From positions 1,550,001-1,614,000 of the forward strand of contig NZ_CAKLPZ010000001.1 of the NCBI RefSeq assembly GCF_923081025.1: a stretch of 64,000 nt of DNA, given 5' to 3'. The notes beneath the pieces were generated by a model. The model did not search any database. It was not told where the DNA came from and was given only the letters and a program-made list of their open reading frames with translations. Origin of the DNA: Neolewinella maritima (GTDB taxonomy: Bacteria > Bacteroidota > Bacteroidia > Chitinophagales > Saprospiraceae). A program made the translations under genes and the position numbers. Positions 33,497 through 41,277 of this stretch are shown here, in pieces. The first letter of the stretch is position 1; every line of letters starts with the position of its first letter.

Positions 33497-35445
33497 TAGC
33501 GCAGGAAGTTGAGCTGGAAGCGCATCTCCAGCAGTTGCTGAATCTCCCGTACCGGAGTGAAGCTGTTACGGAGCAGTAATCGCTGTACACGCGACAACTC
33601 GGCCGGGGCTACGAAGCGGCCAGAATCCCCCCGGGCCAGACCGAGCACGGCCCGCAGGCGGATCAGTACTTCGTAGGCTTCGGCGGCATCGTGATAGAGC
33701 TGTGCGTTCTGTGGTTCCAACTTGGCCAGCGCCTCGTAGCGTAGGAAGGTATTGTTGATGTTGCCCTGTCGCGCGGTGAGGATCAGTACGCGGGCTGCAT
33801 CGGTCAGCGGTCGCATGGCGCGGGCCTTGAGGTCGAACTGATCCTTGTGCTCACCGGAGCGCTCGACTACGAAGTTTCGGAAGAAGGTAAGTGGACTGGG
33901 ATTTTGCAGTGCGGCTTGTGCCAGGGAGGCCTGGAAGCGCGTCGAGTGGTCTTCCATCTCTGCGAAGATGTGGGCCGTCAGTTTATCGGGTAGGCTACCG
34001 TCACCCCATACCCCGCGGTAGTCGAAGAAGATGGACGTATGCAGCATATTCTCGGCCGTGTTATCGTGCATCCACCGGCTGAACTGGGCTTTCCACTTGC
34101 TTACGCTCAGGCACCACTTGGGATTACTGGCCATCATGTCTCCGTCGCAGTAGCTGTAGCCGGCGTCGTTGAGGTATTCAGTCACGTAGTCGGACAGCTG
34201 TAGAAAGTAGGCTTTGACCTGATTGTACTTCTCCTCCGGTACATCCTCGAAGATCAGGGCGTTGTCCTGGTCGGTTCGCAGTAGTTGTTCGCCGCGTCCT
34301 TGGCTACCGAGCGCTAGCCAGTCGAACAGGGCTGGCGGATTACCGTGGCCATCCGCCTGCATACGTGCAAGCGCCAGTTTCATCGACTTGCGGATGATCG
34401 CGTCGTTGATCTGACTCATCACCGTAGTGATGTACGAGATAGCTACCTCCTTTTCCAGGAAGCCTGCCAGAATGGTTTCCGCCCGATCGCGCAGGTCCCG
34501 CAGGTAACGAGATGACTGGGCCCGTCCGATCTCTTGAATCAGCACCGCCGGATTGTTTCCCTGTACGAGTAGCACGTCGTGCTCACTCACCACGCCTACG
34601 ACGGCCGAACGGTTGGTACCGTCCTCGGTCTGTACCAGATGATGGACGCCGCTGCGAAGCATCTCGATCTGCACGTCCGCGATCGTAGCGCGCGTACCAA
34701 TACACCGTACGGGACTGGACATGATCGCAGCCACTGGCGATTGCCGGCTTACCAGCGCGGTAGCTACACTCTGTCGCAGATCGCGATCGGTGACGATACC
34801 TACCGGCCGGCGTGCATCATCCACCACTACAATAGAACCTACTTCGGCTTCCGTCATATACCGGGCTGCATCGATAATGGTTTGATCCGGGCGGCATACG
34901 ATCGGATCCCGGGTCTGCCGGACAAACTGCATGGACTGAAGGTCAGGCGTTCGCTGCGCTCCGCTGTTGTCATCCGCTACCGCAATTTTGGCTGCAGCGG
35001 CGGCCCGGTATTCACGGGCATACCGCGAGCTGCCGGCCATACTAGTCAGTAAGTACTGTAGCACGCGGGGATTATCAGCGATCAATTCCTGGAAGCCTTC
35101 GCTATTTACGGCATATAGCAAGCTCTCTTCCGCCGCGCGAGCCAGAAAGACATAATTATCGCCGGCCAGGAGGGGGCGGATACCAAACACCTCGCCCTCC
35201 CCACAGCGCTCCACCAGCAGTTCGCTCCCATCGGTCTCCTCACTGAATAATTCGATGGTTCCCTCCTTAACGACGAAGAAGCGATCGCGCGGCGGCTCCC
35301 CGGGACAGAACACCACAGTACCCGGAGGCTGGTAGCGTACCTCCACCTTGGAGGCTACCCGTAGTAGTACGGTCTGCTCGAGGTAGCTGAACGGCTCGAT
35401 GTCCTTGAGGTAGTCGTAAATGCGGAAGGCAACCTGATTAGGCAT
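33496..35445 (-). CDS. cNMP-binding / CBS / DUF294 nucleotidyltransferase-like protein
   Basis: This is a multidomain cytoplasmic regulatory protein of 649 residues from ATG 35445. Residues 10-125 form a cyclic-nucleotide-binding fold (YQPPGTVVFCPGEPPRDRFFVVKEGTIELF). About 150-290 is a CBS pair (VGSIVVVDDARRPVGIVTDRD and VGVVSEHDVLLV). About 330-460 is the DUF294 nucleotidyltransferase-like domain with GSQGRGEQLLRTDQDNALIF, keeping the GS and DxD-like residues. The rest is the DUF294 C-terminal helical domain. The GlnD-like pattern suggests nucleotide transfer or signalling, but targets are unknown. It is coupled to the exonuclease gene downstream. Confidence 0.92.
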   Translation of the reverse strand: MPNQVAFRIYDYLKDIEPFSYLEQTVLLRVASKVEVRYQPPGTVVFCPGEPPRDRFFVVKEGTIELFSEETDGSELLVERCGEGEVFGIRPLLAGDNYVFLARAAEESLLYAVNSEGFQELIADNPRVLQYLLTSMAGSSRYAREYRAAAAAKIAVADDNSGAQRTPDLQSMQFVRQTRDPIVCRPDQTIIDAARYMTEAEVGSIVVVDDARRPVGIVTDRDLRQSVATALVSRQSPVAAIMSSPVRCIGTRATIADVQIEMLRSGVHHLVQTEDGTNRSAVVGVVSEHDVLLVQGNNPAVLIQEIGRAQSSRYLRDLRDRAETILAGFLEKEVAISYITTVMSQINDAIIRKSMKLALARMQADGHGNPPALFDWLALGSQGRGEQLLRTDQDNALIFEDVPEEKYNQVKAYFLQLSDYVTEYLNDAGYSYCDGDMMASNPKWCLSVSKWKAQFSRWMHDNTAENMLHTSIFFDYRGVWGDGSLPDKLTAHIFAEMEDHSTRFQASLAQAALQNPSPLTFFRNFVVERSGEHKDQFDLKARAMRPLTDAARVLILTARQGNINNTFLRYEALAKLEPQNAQLYHDAAEAYEVLIRLRAVLGLARGDSGRFVAPAELSRVQRLLLRNSFTPVREIQQLLEMRFQLNFLR

Positions 35446-35450
35446 GGGAG

Positions 35451-35458
35451 CTAAGGTA
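35451..35458 (-). promoter_or_regulatory. possible minus-7 element of the cNMP/CBS/DUF294 gene
   Basis: The minus strand reads TACCTTAG, one change from TAnnTTTG, ending five bases before the ATG at 35445. This supports that start over one ten codons upstream. Confidence 0.35.
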
Positions 35459-35479
35459 AGCCCGACGGCCCGCACGTCA

Positions 35480-36718
35480 TTACTCGTACCGAAGCGATTC
35501 GATGGGGTCCAGCGCCGCAGCCCGCAGGGCTGGGTAGAGTCCGGAGATAAGACCTACCACCGTACATACGACGAGCGCAAGTCCAATCCATAACCACGGG
35601 ATCAAAAAGCTACCTCCGGTGAAGAAGACTACGGCGTTACCGGCCATCACGCCGAGAATGATACCGAGTATACCCCCGAGCTGACAAATGATAACCGCCT
35701 CCACCAAGAATTGGAGGAGTACGTTCCGACGTGTGGCTCCCAGCGCTTTACGCACACCGATCTCGCGGGTCCGTTCGGTAACGGATACGAGCATGATGTT
35801 CATCAGTCCGATGGCAGCACCCAGTAGGGTCATGAGTCCGATACTGATGGCGGCCAGTCGCAGAGTAACGGTATTCTCCTTTATTATACTGACCAGATCG
35901 GAGCTGTTCTCTACCTCGAAGTCATTCTCCTGACCGGCCCGCAGCCCCCGCACGCGGCGCATGGTGAGGGTAGCTTCTGACATGGCTGCGTCGATGCCAC
36001 TGGGGTCCGGTACGGCAACTAGTATATCGTAGTTGGTACGATTGGAGCCGTAGTAGCGCTTCGCGGTCTGTAGCGGGATCAGTACGCGCTTGTCGTTGTT
36101 GTTCAGGCTGCTGCCCTTACTAGCCAGCGTGCCGACGATGGTGTACCGCACGCCCGCTGCACTGATTTCTTTACCTACGGCAAACTGATGCTTACCGGAA
36201 AAGAGCTCATCTACCAAATCGGCACCAAGGATGGCAAAGTTTCCACCTTCGGTGACCTCTCGCCGCGTGAAGTTCCGTCCGGCCTCCACTTCGTACCCCT
36301 TGCTAGTCAGGTAGTTGCTGGTCATACCAAACAGGGATACATTCGGGTTGGTCTCCCGGTCTTCATAAGCTACCGTGGTGGCTCCCCGGGCGAAAAAACT
36401 GATGCTGACGCTGGCGGGGTAATTGTAGCTCTCGGCAAAATCCATCGCCTGATCGAAGGTGAAGGGTTCAGACCGCTTGCCCCGGTTGTTGCGTCCACCG
36501 CGCGACCGCACCTGCTCGCTCTTGCGCTCGATTTCGAAGGTATTGGCACCCAGACTAGACAGATTGGACGACAGCGAGTAGATCGCTGCGTCGATGGCGG
36601 TGAGTATGCCCACCAGGGCCATAATACCTACCGCAATAATTAGTGTAGTCAGCAGTGCACGCAGCCAATTGGCACCCACGCTCCGCAACGCGACGCGGAT
36701 ATTTTCCATCGTATCCAT
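35480..36718 (-). CDS. MacB/FtsX-like ABC transporter permease
   Basis: This inner-membrane permease of the MacB/LolC class has 412 residues from ATG 36718 (or 409 from 36709). A first helix (LLTTLIIAVGIMALVGILTAIDAA) is followed by a periplasmic MacB_PCD-like domain (about 60-280). Three C-terminal helices of the FtsX fold come next: LAAISIGLMTLLGAAIGLMNIMLVSVTERTREIG, VEAVIICQLGGILGIILG and VGLISGLYPALRAA. TERTREIGVRKALGA is the classic coupling motif. No ATPase gene is adjacent, so its partner must be elsewhere. Export of a lipid, lipoprotein or peptide is possible. Confidence 0.9.
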   Translation of the reverse strand: MDTMENIRVALRSVGANWLRALLTTLIIAVGIMALVGILTAIDAAIYSLSSNLSSLGANTFEIERKSEQVRSRGGRNNRGKRSEPFTFDQAMDFAESYNYPASVSISFFARGATTVAYEDRETNPNVSLFGMTSNYLTSKGYEVEAGRNFTRREVTEGGNFAILGADLVDELFSGKHQFAVGKEISAAGVRYTIVGTLASKGSSLNNNDKRVLIPLQTAKRYYGSNRTNYDILVAVPDPSGIDAAMSEATLTMRRVRGLRAGQENDFEVENSSDLVSIIKENTVTLRLAAISIGLMTLLGAAIGLMNIMLVSVTERTREIGVRKALGATRRNVLLQFLVEAVIICQLGGILGIILGVMAGNAVVFFTGGSFLIPWLWIGLALVVCTVVGLISGLYPALRAAALDPIESLRYE

Positions 36719-36724
36719 AGGACC

Positions 36725-36732
36725 CAAATGTA
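36725..36732 (-). promoter_or_regulatory. minus-7 promoter element of the ABC permease gene
   Basis: The minus strand reads TACATTTG, an exact TAnnTTTG match ending six bases before the ATG at 36718. Confidence 0.45.
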
Positions 36733-36796
36733 GGGCCTTAGTAGGCCACGCTCCGGGCTTTTTCGACCAACGGCCTAGCTTCAACTAAAAGGGGTT

Positions 36797-36804
36797 TAGC
36801 TTTG
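36797..36804 (+). promoter_or_regulatory. minus-7 promoter element of lipA
   Basis: TAGCTTTG matches TAnnTTTG exactly and lies 70 bases before the lipA ATG, in the gap shared with the divergent ABC permease gene. Confidence 0.45.
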
Positions 36805-36874
36805 TAGTTGCAGTAGTCGGTCGACGCCCCGCTGATACTCCCGGGACCGTGCGCCTGATGACCACCGAACGCCG

Positions 36875-37747
36875 ATGATCGATCTCCCCCTAGCCCCCTC
36901 CCGTGCCGAACGCCAGCGCAAGCCCGACTGGCTACGTGTCAAGCTACCCATCGGACCCGACTACAAGCGGGTGCGCAAGCTGGTCGACGAGTACAAGCTC
37001 AATACCATCTGCCAGAGCGGCAACTGCCCCAACATGGGCGAGTGCTGGGGCGCCGGTACGGCTACCTTCATGATCCTGGGTAACGTCTGCACCCGCTCCT
37101 GCAGCTTCTGCGCCGTCAAAACGGGCCGCCCCACGGAGTACGACACCGACGAGCCCCGCCGTGTAGCCGAAGCCATCGACCTCATGCAGGTCAAGCACGC
37201 CGTACTTACCTCCGTCAACCGCGACGAACTCAAGGACCGCGGCGCCGAGATCTGGTACCAGACCGTACGCCAGATTAAAGAGCGTACCCCACAGACTACC
37301 ATCGAAACACTCATTCCAGACGTTCGCGGTAACTGGGATGCGCTGTACCGCATGATCGACGGTGGCCAGGAAGTAGTCAGCCACAATATGGAAACCGTGG
37401 AGGAGCTCTACCGAAAGGTGCGGCCGCAGGGTCGGTACGCCCGTAGTCTGGAGGAGCTGCGTCGGATCAAGGAAGCCGGCAAGCGGACTAAGACCGGCTT
37501 CATGGTCGGACTCGGCGAAACCGAAGCACAAGTGGAGCGCATCCTCGATGACCTGATCGCTGTCGGCGTAGATGTGGTCACCATCGGGCAGTACCTACAA
37601 CCCACCGCAATGCACCTGGCCGTAGATAGCTTCGTCACCCCCGATACCTTCGCACACTACAAAGCCGTAGGCATGGCCAAGGGCTTTGACTTTGTAGAGA
37701 GCGGCCCGCTGGTACGCAGCAGCTACCACGCCGAGCGTCACCTCTAG
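36875..37747 (+). CDS. lipA: lipoyl synthase
   Basis: LipA is a radical-SAM enzyme that inserts two sulfur atoms into protein-bound octanoate to make lipoyl groups for 2-oxoacid dehydrogenases. The 290 residues hold the auxiliary-cluster motif [12 protein letters not shown] (Cys46, 51, 57) and the radical-SAM motif CTRSCSFC (Cys72, 76, 79). The conserved [25 protein letters not shown] and VTIGQYLQP blocks follow. The terminal RSSYHAE has the serine ligand of the auxiliary cluster. Length is typical. No lipB is seen nearby. Confidence 0.98.
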   Translation: MIDLPLAPSRAERQRKPDWLRVKLPIGPDYKRVRKLVDEYKLNTICQSGNCPNMGECWGAGTATFMILGNVCTRSCSFCAVKTGRPTEYDTDEPRRVAEAIDLMQVKHAVLTSVNRDELKDRGAEIWYQTVRQIKERTPQTTIETLIPDVRGNWDALYRMIDGGQEVVSHNMETVEELYRKVRPQGRYARSLEELRRIKEAGKRTKTGFMVGLGETEAQVERILDDLIAVGVDVVTIGQYLQPTAMHLAVDSFVTPDTFAHYKAVGMAKGFDFVESGPLVRSSYHAERHL

Positions 37748-37785
37748 CTTAGGCTCGTCTGCCGAGGCGGCAAGGAACAACAACC

Positions 37786-39198
37786 ATGTCCTCAGGAACC
37801 ACCGCCGGACCCCATGGTATATCAATTTCCCGAAGTCCCGATCGGAAGACTCCGGTAGTGCCCATCTACACCCTGGTGTGGCTCCGCATTGCGCTGGGAA
37901 TACTGGGTGCCGGCGACATCCTGGGCAATGGGATCTACTACCACTGGTACCTCGACAGCTTTTCCGGATTCACCTTTCGCTACTTCGGCTTCGAATGGGT
38001 ACATCCCCTTCCGGAACCCTTCCTCAGTCTGTTTTTCATCGTAGGTTTTGGATTAGGTATCGCCGTAGCCCTGGGTTGGCGATTTCGTATCACCGCCCCG
38101 CTTTTCGCACTGGCGTTCACTTATCTTTTTCTACTCGAAAAGGCGCACTACCTCAACCATGCCTACCTATTCGCCTGGCTCGCCTGGTTGTTGGCTTTTT
38201 CCCCGGCCTGGCGGGAATGGTCGCTCGATGTGCGCCGTGATCCTAGTCAGTGGACGCCCGCCGTGCCGAAGTGGGACGTATACGTCTTCCCCCTACTGAT
38301 GGGACTCGTGTATTTCTTCGGTGGAATCAACAAGATCAACCACGACTGGCTCATCGAAGCGATGCCACTGCACATGTGGCTGGAACGACGGGAGAGCATG
38401 CCTATACTGGGACCACTCTTCGCACTGAAGGAGACTGCCTATGTCATGGCCTGGGGTGGTATGCTACTCGATCTGCTGTGTCCGTTCATGCTGATCCACC
38501 GGCGGTTGCGGTGGGTAGCCTTGGGTTTTCTCATCCTGTTTCACGCTACCAATCACCTGATCTTCAATATTGGCATCTTCCCTTACTTGTCCATGGTACT
38601 CACCAGTATGTTCTTCGCGCCGGACTGGCCCCTGCGTTTGGTCAAGTGGCTCGCCGCGCGAAGCAAGCGTATCAGAAGGTGGCGAGACGGTTGGGTAGCG
38701 TGCGTGGCACACCAGTTGCCGGCCGGGGTAAGCTCGCTGTTCGGTAGCCAGTACCGTGGTATAGCTCTTGCGTCATTAGTACTCCTGCACGTATTCCTTC
38801 CTCTGAGGAACTACCTGTTTGCCTCTGACGTGAACTGGAGTGAGGAAGGCCATCGCTACAGCTGGCGGATGATGCTGCGCAGCAAACAGGGGAAAGGAGA
38901 CTACCGGCTGGTAGACCGTGAAACCGGAGCGGTGACCTTAATTGAACCCGCAGACAGTTTGGACCGCCGGCAGTACTACAAGATGTGCACCCATCCCGAC
39001 ATGATACTACAGTATGCTCATCACCTGCGAGATCAGCGGGCTAGCGTCGGTCAGGATGTAGCCGTATACGGTGATTTTACCGTGCGCCTGAATGGCCGCC
39101 GATACCAGCAATTTATCGATCCCTCGGTAGATCTCGCGCGCACCGAGTGGAGCTGGATGACTACCAAGCCATGGGTTCTGCCGGAAGCTAGAGAGTAG
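37786..39198 (+). CDS. vitamin-K-dependent gamma-carboxylase homologue (HTTM domain)
   Basis: This multi-spanning membrane protein has 470 residues. The HTTM/VKG-carboxylase region covers about 25-290. LFLLEKAHYLNHAYLFAWL (Lys119) aligns, from memory, with the human carboxylase segment carrying the catalytic base Lys218. YFFGGINKINHDW and LFHATNHLIFNIGIFPYLS match further conserved blocks. Beyond the membrane part, RYSWRMMLRSK and QQFIDPSVDLARTEWS also match the human enzyme, so this is more than a bare HTTM domain. The long lumenal C-terminus of the animal enzyme is absent. Whether it uses a quinone and carboxylates glutamate is unproven. The gene ends in an 11-base overlap with convergent cysM. 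Confidence 0.88.
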   Translation: MSSGTTAGPHGISISRSPDRKTPVVPIYTLVWLRIALGILGAGDILGNGIYYHWYLDSFSGFTFRYFGFEWVHPLPEPFLSLFFIVGFGLGIAVALGWRFRITAPLFALAFTYLFLLEKAHYLNHAYLFAWLAWLLAFSPAWREWSLDVRRDPSQWTPAVPKWDVYVFPLLMGLVYFFGGINKINHDWLIEAMPLHMWLERRESMPILGPLFALKETAYVMAWGGMLLDLLCPFMLIHRRLRWVALGFLILFHATNHLIFNIGIFPYLSMVLTSMFFAPDWPLRLVKWLAARSKRIRRWRDGWVACVAHQLPAGVSSLFGSQYRGIALASLVLLHVFLPLRNYLFASDVNWSEEGHRYSWRMMLRSKQGKGDYRLVDRETGAVTLIEPADSLDRRQYYKMCTHPDMILQYAHHLRDQRASVGQDVAVYGDFTVRLNGRRYQQFIDPSVDLARTEWSWMTTKPWVLPEARE

Positions 39199-40060
39199 AT
39201 AGGTAACGGTCGCCCCGGTCACATATGATGCATACGATGAGCGCCTCGTCCAGCCCTTCAGCTAGCCGCAGCGCAGCAGCCGTCGCGCCCCCGGAGCTCG
39301 TGCCGGCGAACACCCCGCACTCGGTGGCCAGACGGTGCATGGTGGCCACCGCCTCCGCTTCACTTACGTCGATGACCCGATCGACCTGGGTAGGATCGTA
39401 GATAGCCGGTAGAAATTCAGGACTCCACCTACGTATACCCGGGATGCTACTACCGTCCGTAGGTTGTACACCCACAATCTGTACCTGATCGGACTGCTCA
39501 TGCAGGTACCGGCCAGTTCCAGTAATGGTACCGGTAGTGCCCATACTACTCACGAAGTGAGTCACTTGACCGGACGTATCTCGCCAAATTTCCGGACCCG
39601 TGCTTCCATAATGTGCCCGCCAGTTATCATCATTGCTGAACTGGTTCAGCTGTACATACTCACCGCTGTCCTCCATCTCCTGGGCCAGCTCGCGACTATA
39701 TTCAATGGTGCGATCGGCCGGCGTCAGGATCACTTCCGCCCCGTACGCCCGCATCGTTTTGATGCGCTCCTCAGTACTGTTTTCCGGCATGATCAGCGTG
39801 ACGGGTACGCGGTAGGTCGCCGCGATCATCGCGATGGCGATACCCGTGTTGCCGCTGGTAGCCTCCACGATACGCGTTCCATTACCGATCACGCCGCGCT
39901 CCAGTGCACCGCGGACCATACTGAGTGCCGCACGATCCTTGACCGACCCACCGGGGTTCTGCCCCTCCAGCTTGCCGTACAGTCTGATCGTAGGATTGGC
40001 TTGGAGGGTGGAAATATCTACCAGCGGCGTGTTGCCGATCAGGTCGAGCAGGCTATTCAT
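39188..40060 (-). CDS. cysM: cysteine synthase (O-acetylserine sulfhydrylase, CysM-like)
   Basis: This is a fold type II PLP enzyme making cysteine from O-acetylserine and sulfide (or thiosulfate). The 290 residues begin SLLDLIGNTPLVDIS. The PLP lysine is in NPGGSVKDRAA (Lys41), then EATSGNTGIAIAMIAA and the phosphate-binding SSMGTTGTITGTGRYL follow. VFAGTSSGGATAAALRLAE closes the protein. The short length favours CysM over CysK. The ATG overlaps the stop of the HhH protein by one base (TGATG), an unexpected pairing. Confidence 0.94.
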   Translation of the reverse strand: MNSLLDLIGNTPLVDISTLQANPTIRLYGKLEGQNPGGSVKDRAALSMVRGALERGVIGNGTRIVEATSGNTGIAIAMIAATYRVPVTLIMPENSTEERIKTMRAYGAEVILTPADRTIEYSRELAQEMEDSGEYVQLNQFSNDDNWRAHYGSTGPEIWRDTSGQVTHFVSSMGTTGTITGTGRYLHEQSDQVQIVGVQPTDGSSIPGIRRWSPEFLPAIYDPTQVDRVIDVSEAEAVATMHRLATECGVFAGTSSGGATAAALRLAEGLDEALIVCIICDRGDRYLSTL

Positions 40061-41181
40061 CAGTCGAAGTTGAGATAGGGCAACAGGCGTGCGCTGCGTT
40101 CGGCCGTCAGTGCCCGCACTTTTTCTAGATCGGCCACCGAAATGAACGCCCCGTGGTTATTGCGGTACCGCACGATGATTTCGGCCGTGCGTCGGTCCAG
40201 ATACGGGTGTGCCGCTAGCGTAGCCGCATCCGCCCGGTTGATGTACAGCGGGCGGGGTGGGCTCACGACGCGTAGCAGGGGTAGTATCAATTGGTAGCTC
40301 GAATCAGGCAGACCGTATGTATCCGCCACTTGCTGCGGTGCCGCGAAGCCTCCAAGACGGTCGCGGTACTTGACGATCTGCGCGGCTCGAAACGGTCCGA
40401 TACCCGGCAGCGACTGCCAGTCCATAACGGAAGCACTGTTTACATCTATGGGCTCCTGAGCTACCTGGGGCGGGGCCGCCGGTGCGGTGTCTATTGGAAG
40501 GGCAATACGCATGAGTGGCAGCAGGTCGGTTACTAGCTGACTGTCCAGCGCGCCCATACGGTACAGGTCCTGTGGCTGGCGGAAGGTCATCTCCCGGTAG
40601 CTGCGGTACTTCACCAGCGCCCGCGCCTGCCGTTCGCTCAGTCCCAGCAGTTGCAGGCTATCGGCGGGTAGGGTGTTGGGATCGAAGGGGAAGCGCTGGG
40701 CGGGGGGCCGCGGCACTGAGCTAGCATCTCCTGAGGAGGTAGGTTCCGTAGACAGCTCCGGAATGCGCGCCAGCGCCGCAAGTCGTGCCGCCTGCTCGGG
40801 CCGAAGGACGTACAGGCTAGCCAGTTCTTCCGCTCGGCGAAACGGTCGCTTGCTCCGGTAGCGCAGTACGGAAGCGGCCTGCTTCTCACTCAGCCCTAAA
40901 CGTTGGAGGTCAGCCGCCGTTACGGTATTAGGATCGAAGGGGAAAGACTCCGGTACCCGCTGTGTACTTACGGTTCGCTCAGGATGCGCGTTACGCAGAC
41001 TATCCGCCAGGTGCACCAGCGTGTCATCGTCCGTGGTGACAAACGCGGTCGTAGACTGATTGAAATACCAGTTTACTCCCGCGCAGGCAGCGATGAAGAC
41101 CAGCAGCAGAAGCAGACCGGCGCGTTGTGCGCGGGTATAGGACCAGGTAGATGATTGGCGGGGAGGTGTAGAAGCGGGCAA
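40060..41181 (-). CDS. membrane-anchored protein with four helix-hairpin-helix repeats (ComEA-like)
   Basis: Starting at TTG 41181, the protein has 373 residues: a short N-terminus, one membrane helix (21-37) and a periplasmic tail. Four HhH-type units follow. Two begin FPFDPNT (about 80 and 164) with LQRLGLSEKQA and LQLLGLSERQA. A third is IDVNSASVMDWQSLPGIG (245-262). A fourth starts YINRADAATLAAHPYLDR (313-330). HhH repeats bind DNA backbone, and ComEA-type proteins bind incoming DNA during natural transformation; this link is inference. The start is uncertain, but longer frames run back over recN. Its stop overlaps the cysM ATG. Confidence 0.82.
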   Translation of the reverse strand: MPASTPPRQSSTWSYTRAQRAGLLLLLVFIAACAGVNWYFNQSTTAFVTTDDDTLVHLADSLRNAHPERTVSTQRVPESFPFDPNTVTAADLQRLGLSEKQAASVLRYRSKRPFRRAEELASLYVLRPEQAARLAALARIPELSTEPTSSGDASSVPRPPAQRFPFDPNTLPADSLQLLGLSERQARALVKYRSYREMTFRQPQDLYRMGALDSQLVTDLLPLMRIALPIDTAPAAPPQVAQEPIDVNSASVMDWQSLPGIGPFRAAQIVKYRDRLGGFAAPQQVADTYGLPDSSYQLILPLLRVVSPPRPLYINRADAATLAAHPYLDRRTAEIIVRYRNNHGAFISVADLEKVRALTAERSARLLPYLNFD

Positions 41182-41246
41182 GGTGTAAACTGAGGTACAA
41201 GAATACAAAATCTGTCCCGACCTTGCAGCCCTGCGCGAATCCGTTG

Positions 41247-41254
41247 TAAATTTG
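41247..41254 (+). promoter_or_regulatory. minus-7 promoter element of recN
   Basis: TAAATTTG matches TAnnTTTG exactly and lies 23 bases before the recN ATG. Confidence 0.45.
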
Positions 41255-41277
41255 GACTTTTCAAACAAAAAGCAGGT

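Noticed and set aside
36944-37531. Minus-strand open frame of 195 codons
   Set aside because: It is antisense to lipA, whose cysteine motifs are complete; no domain is visible in the shadow frame.
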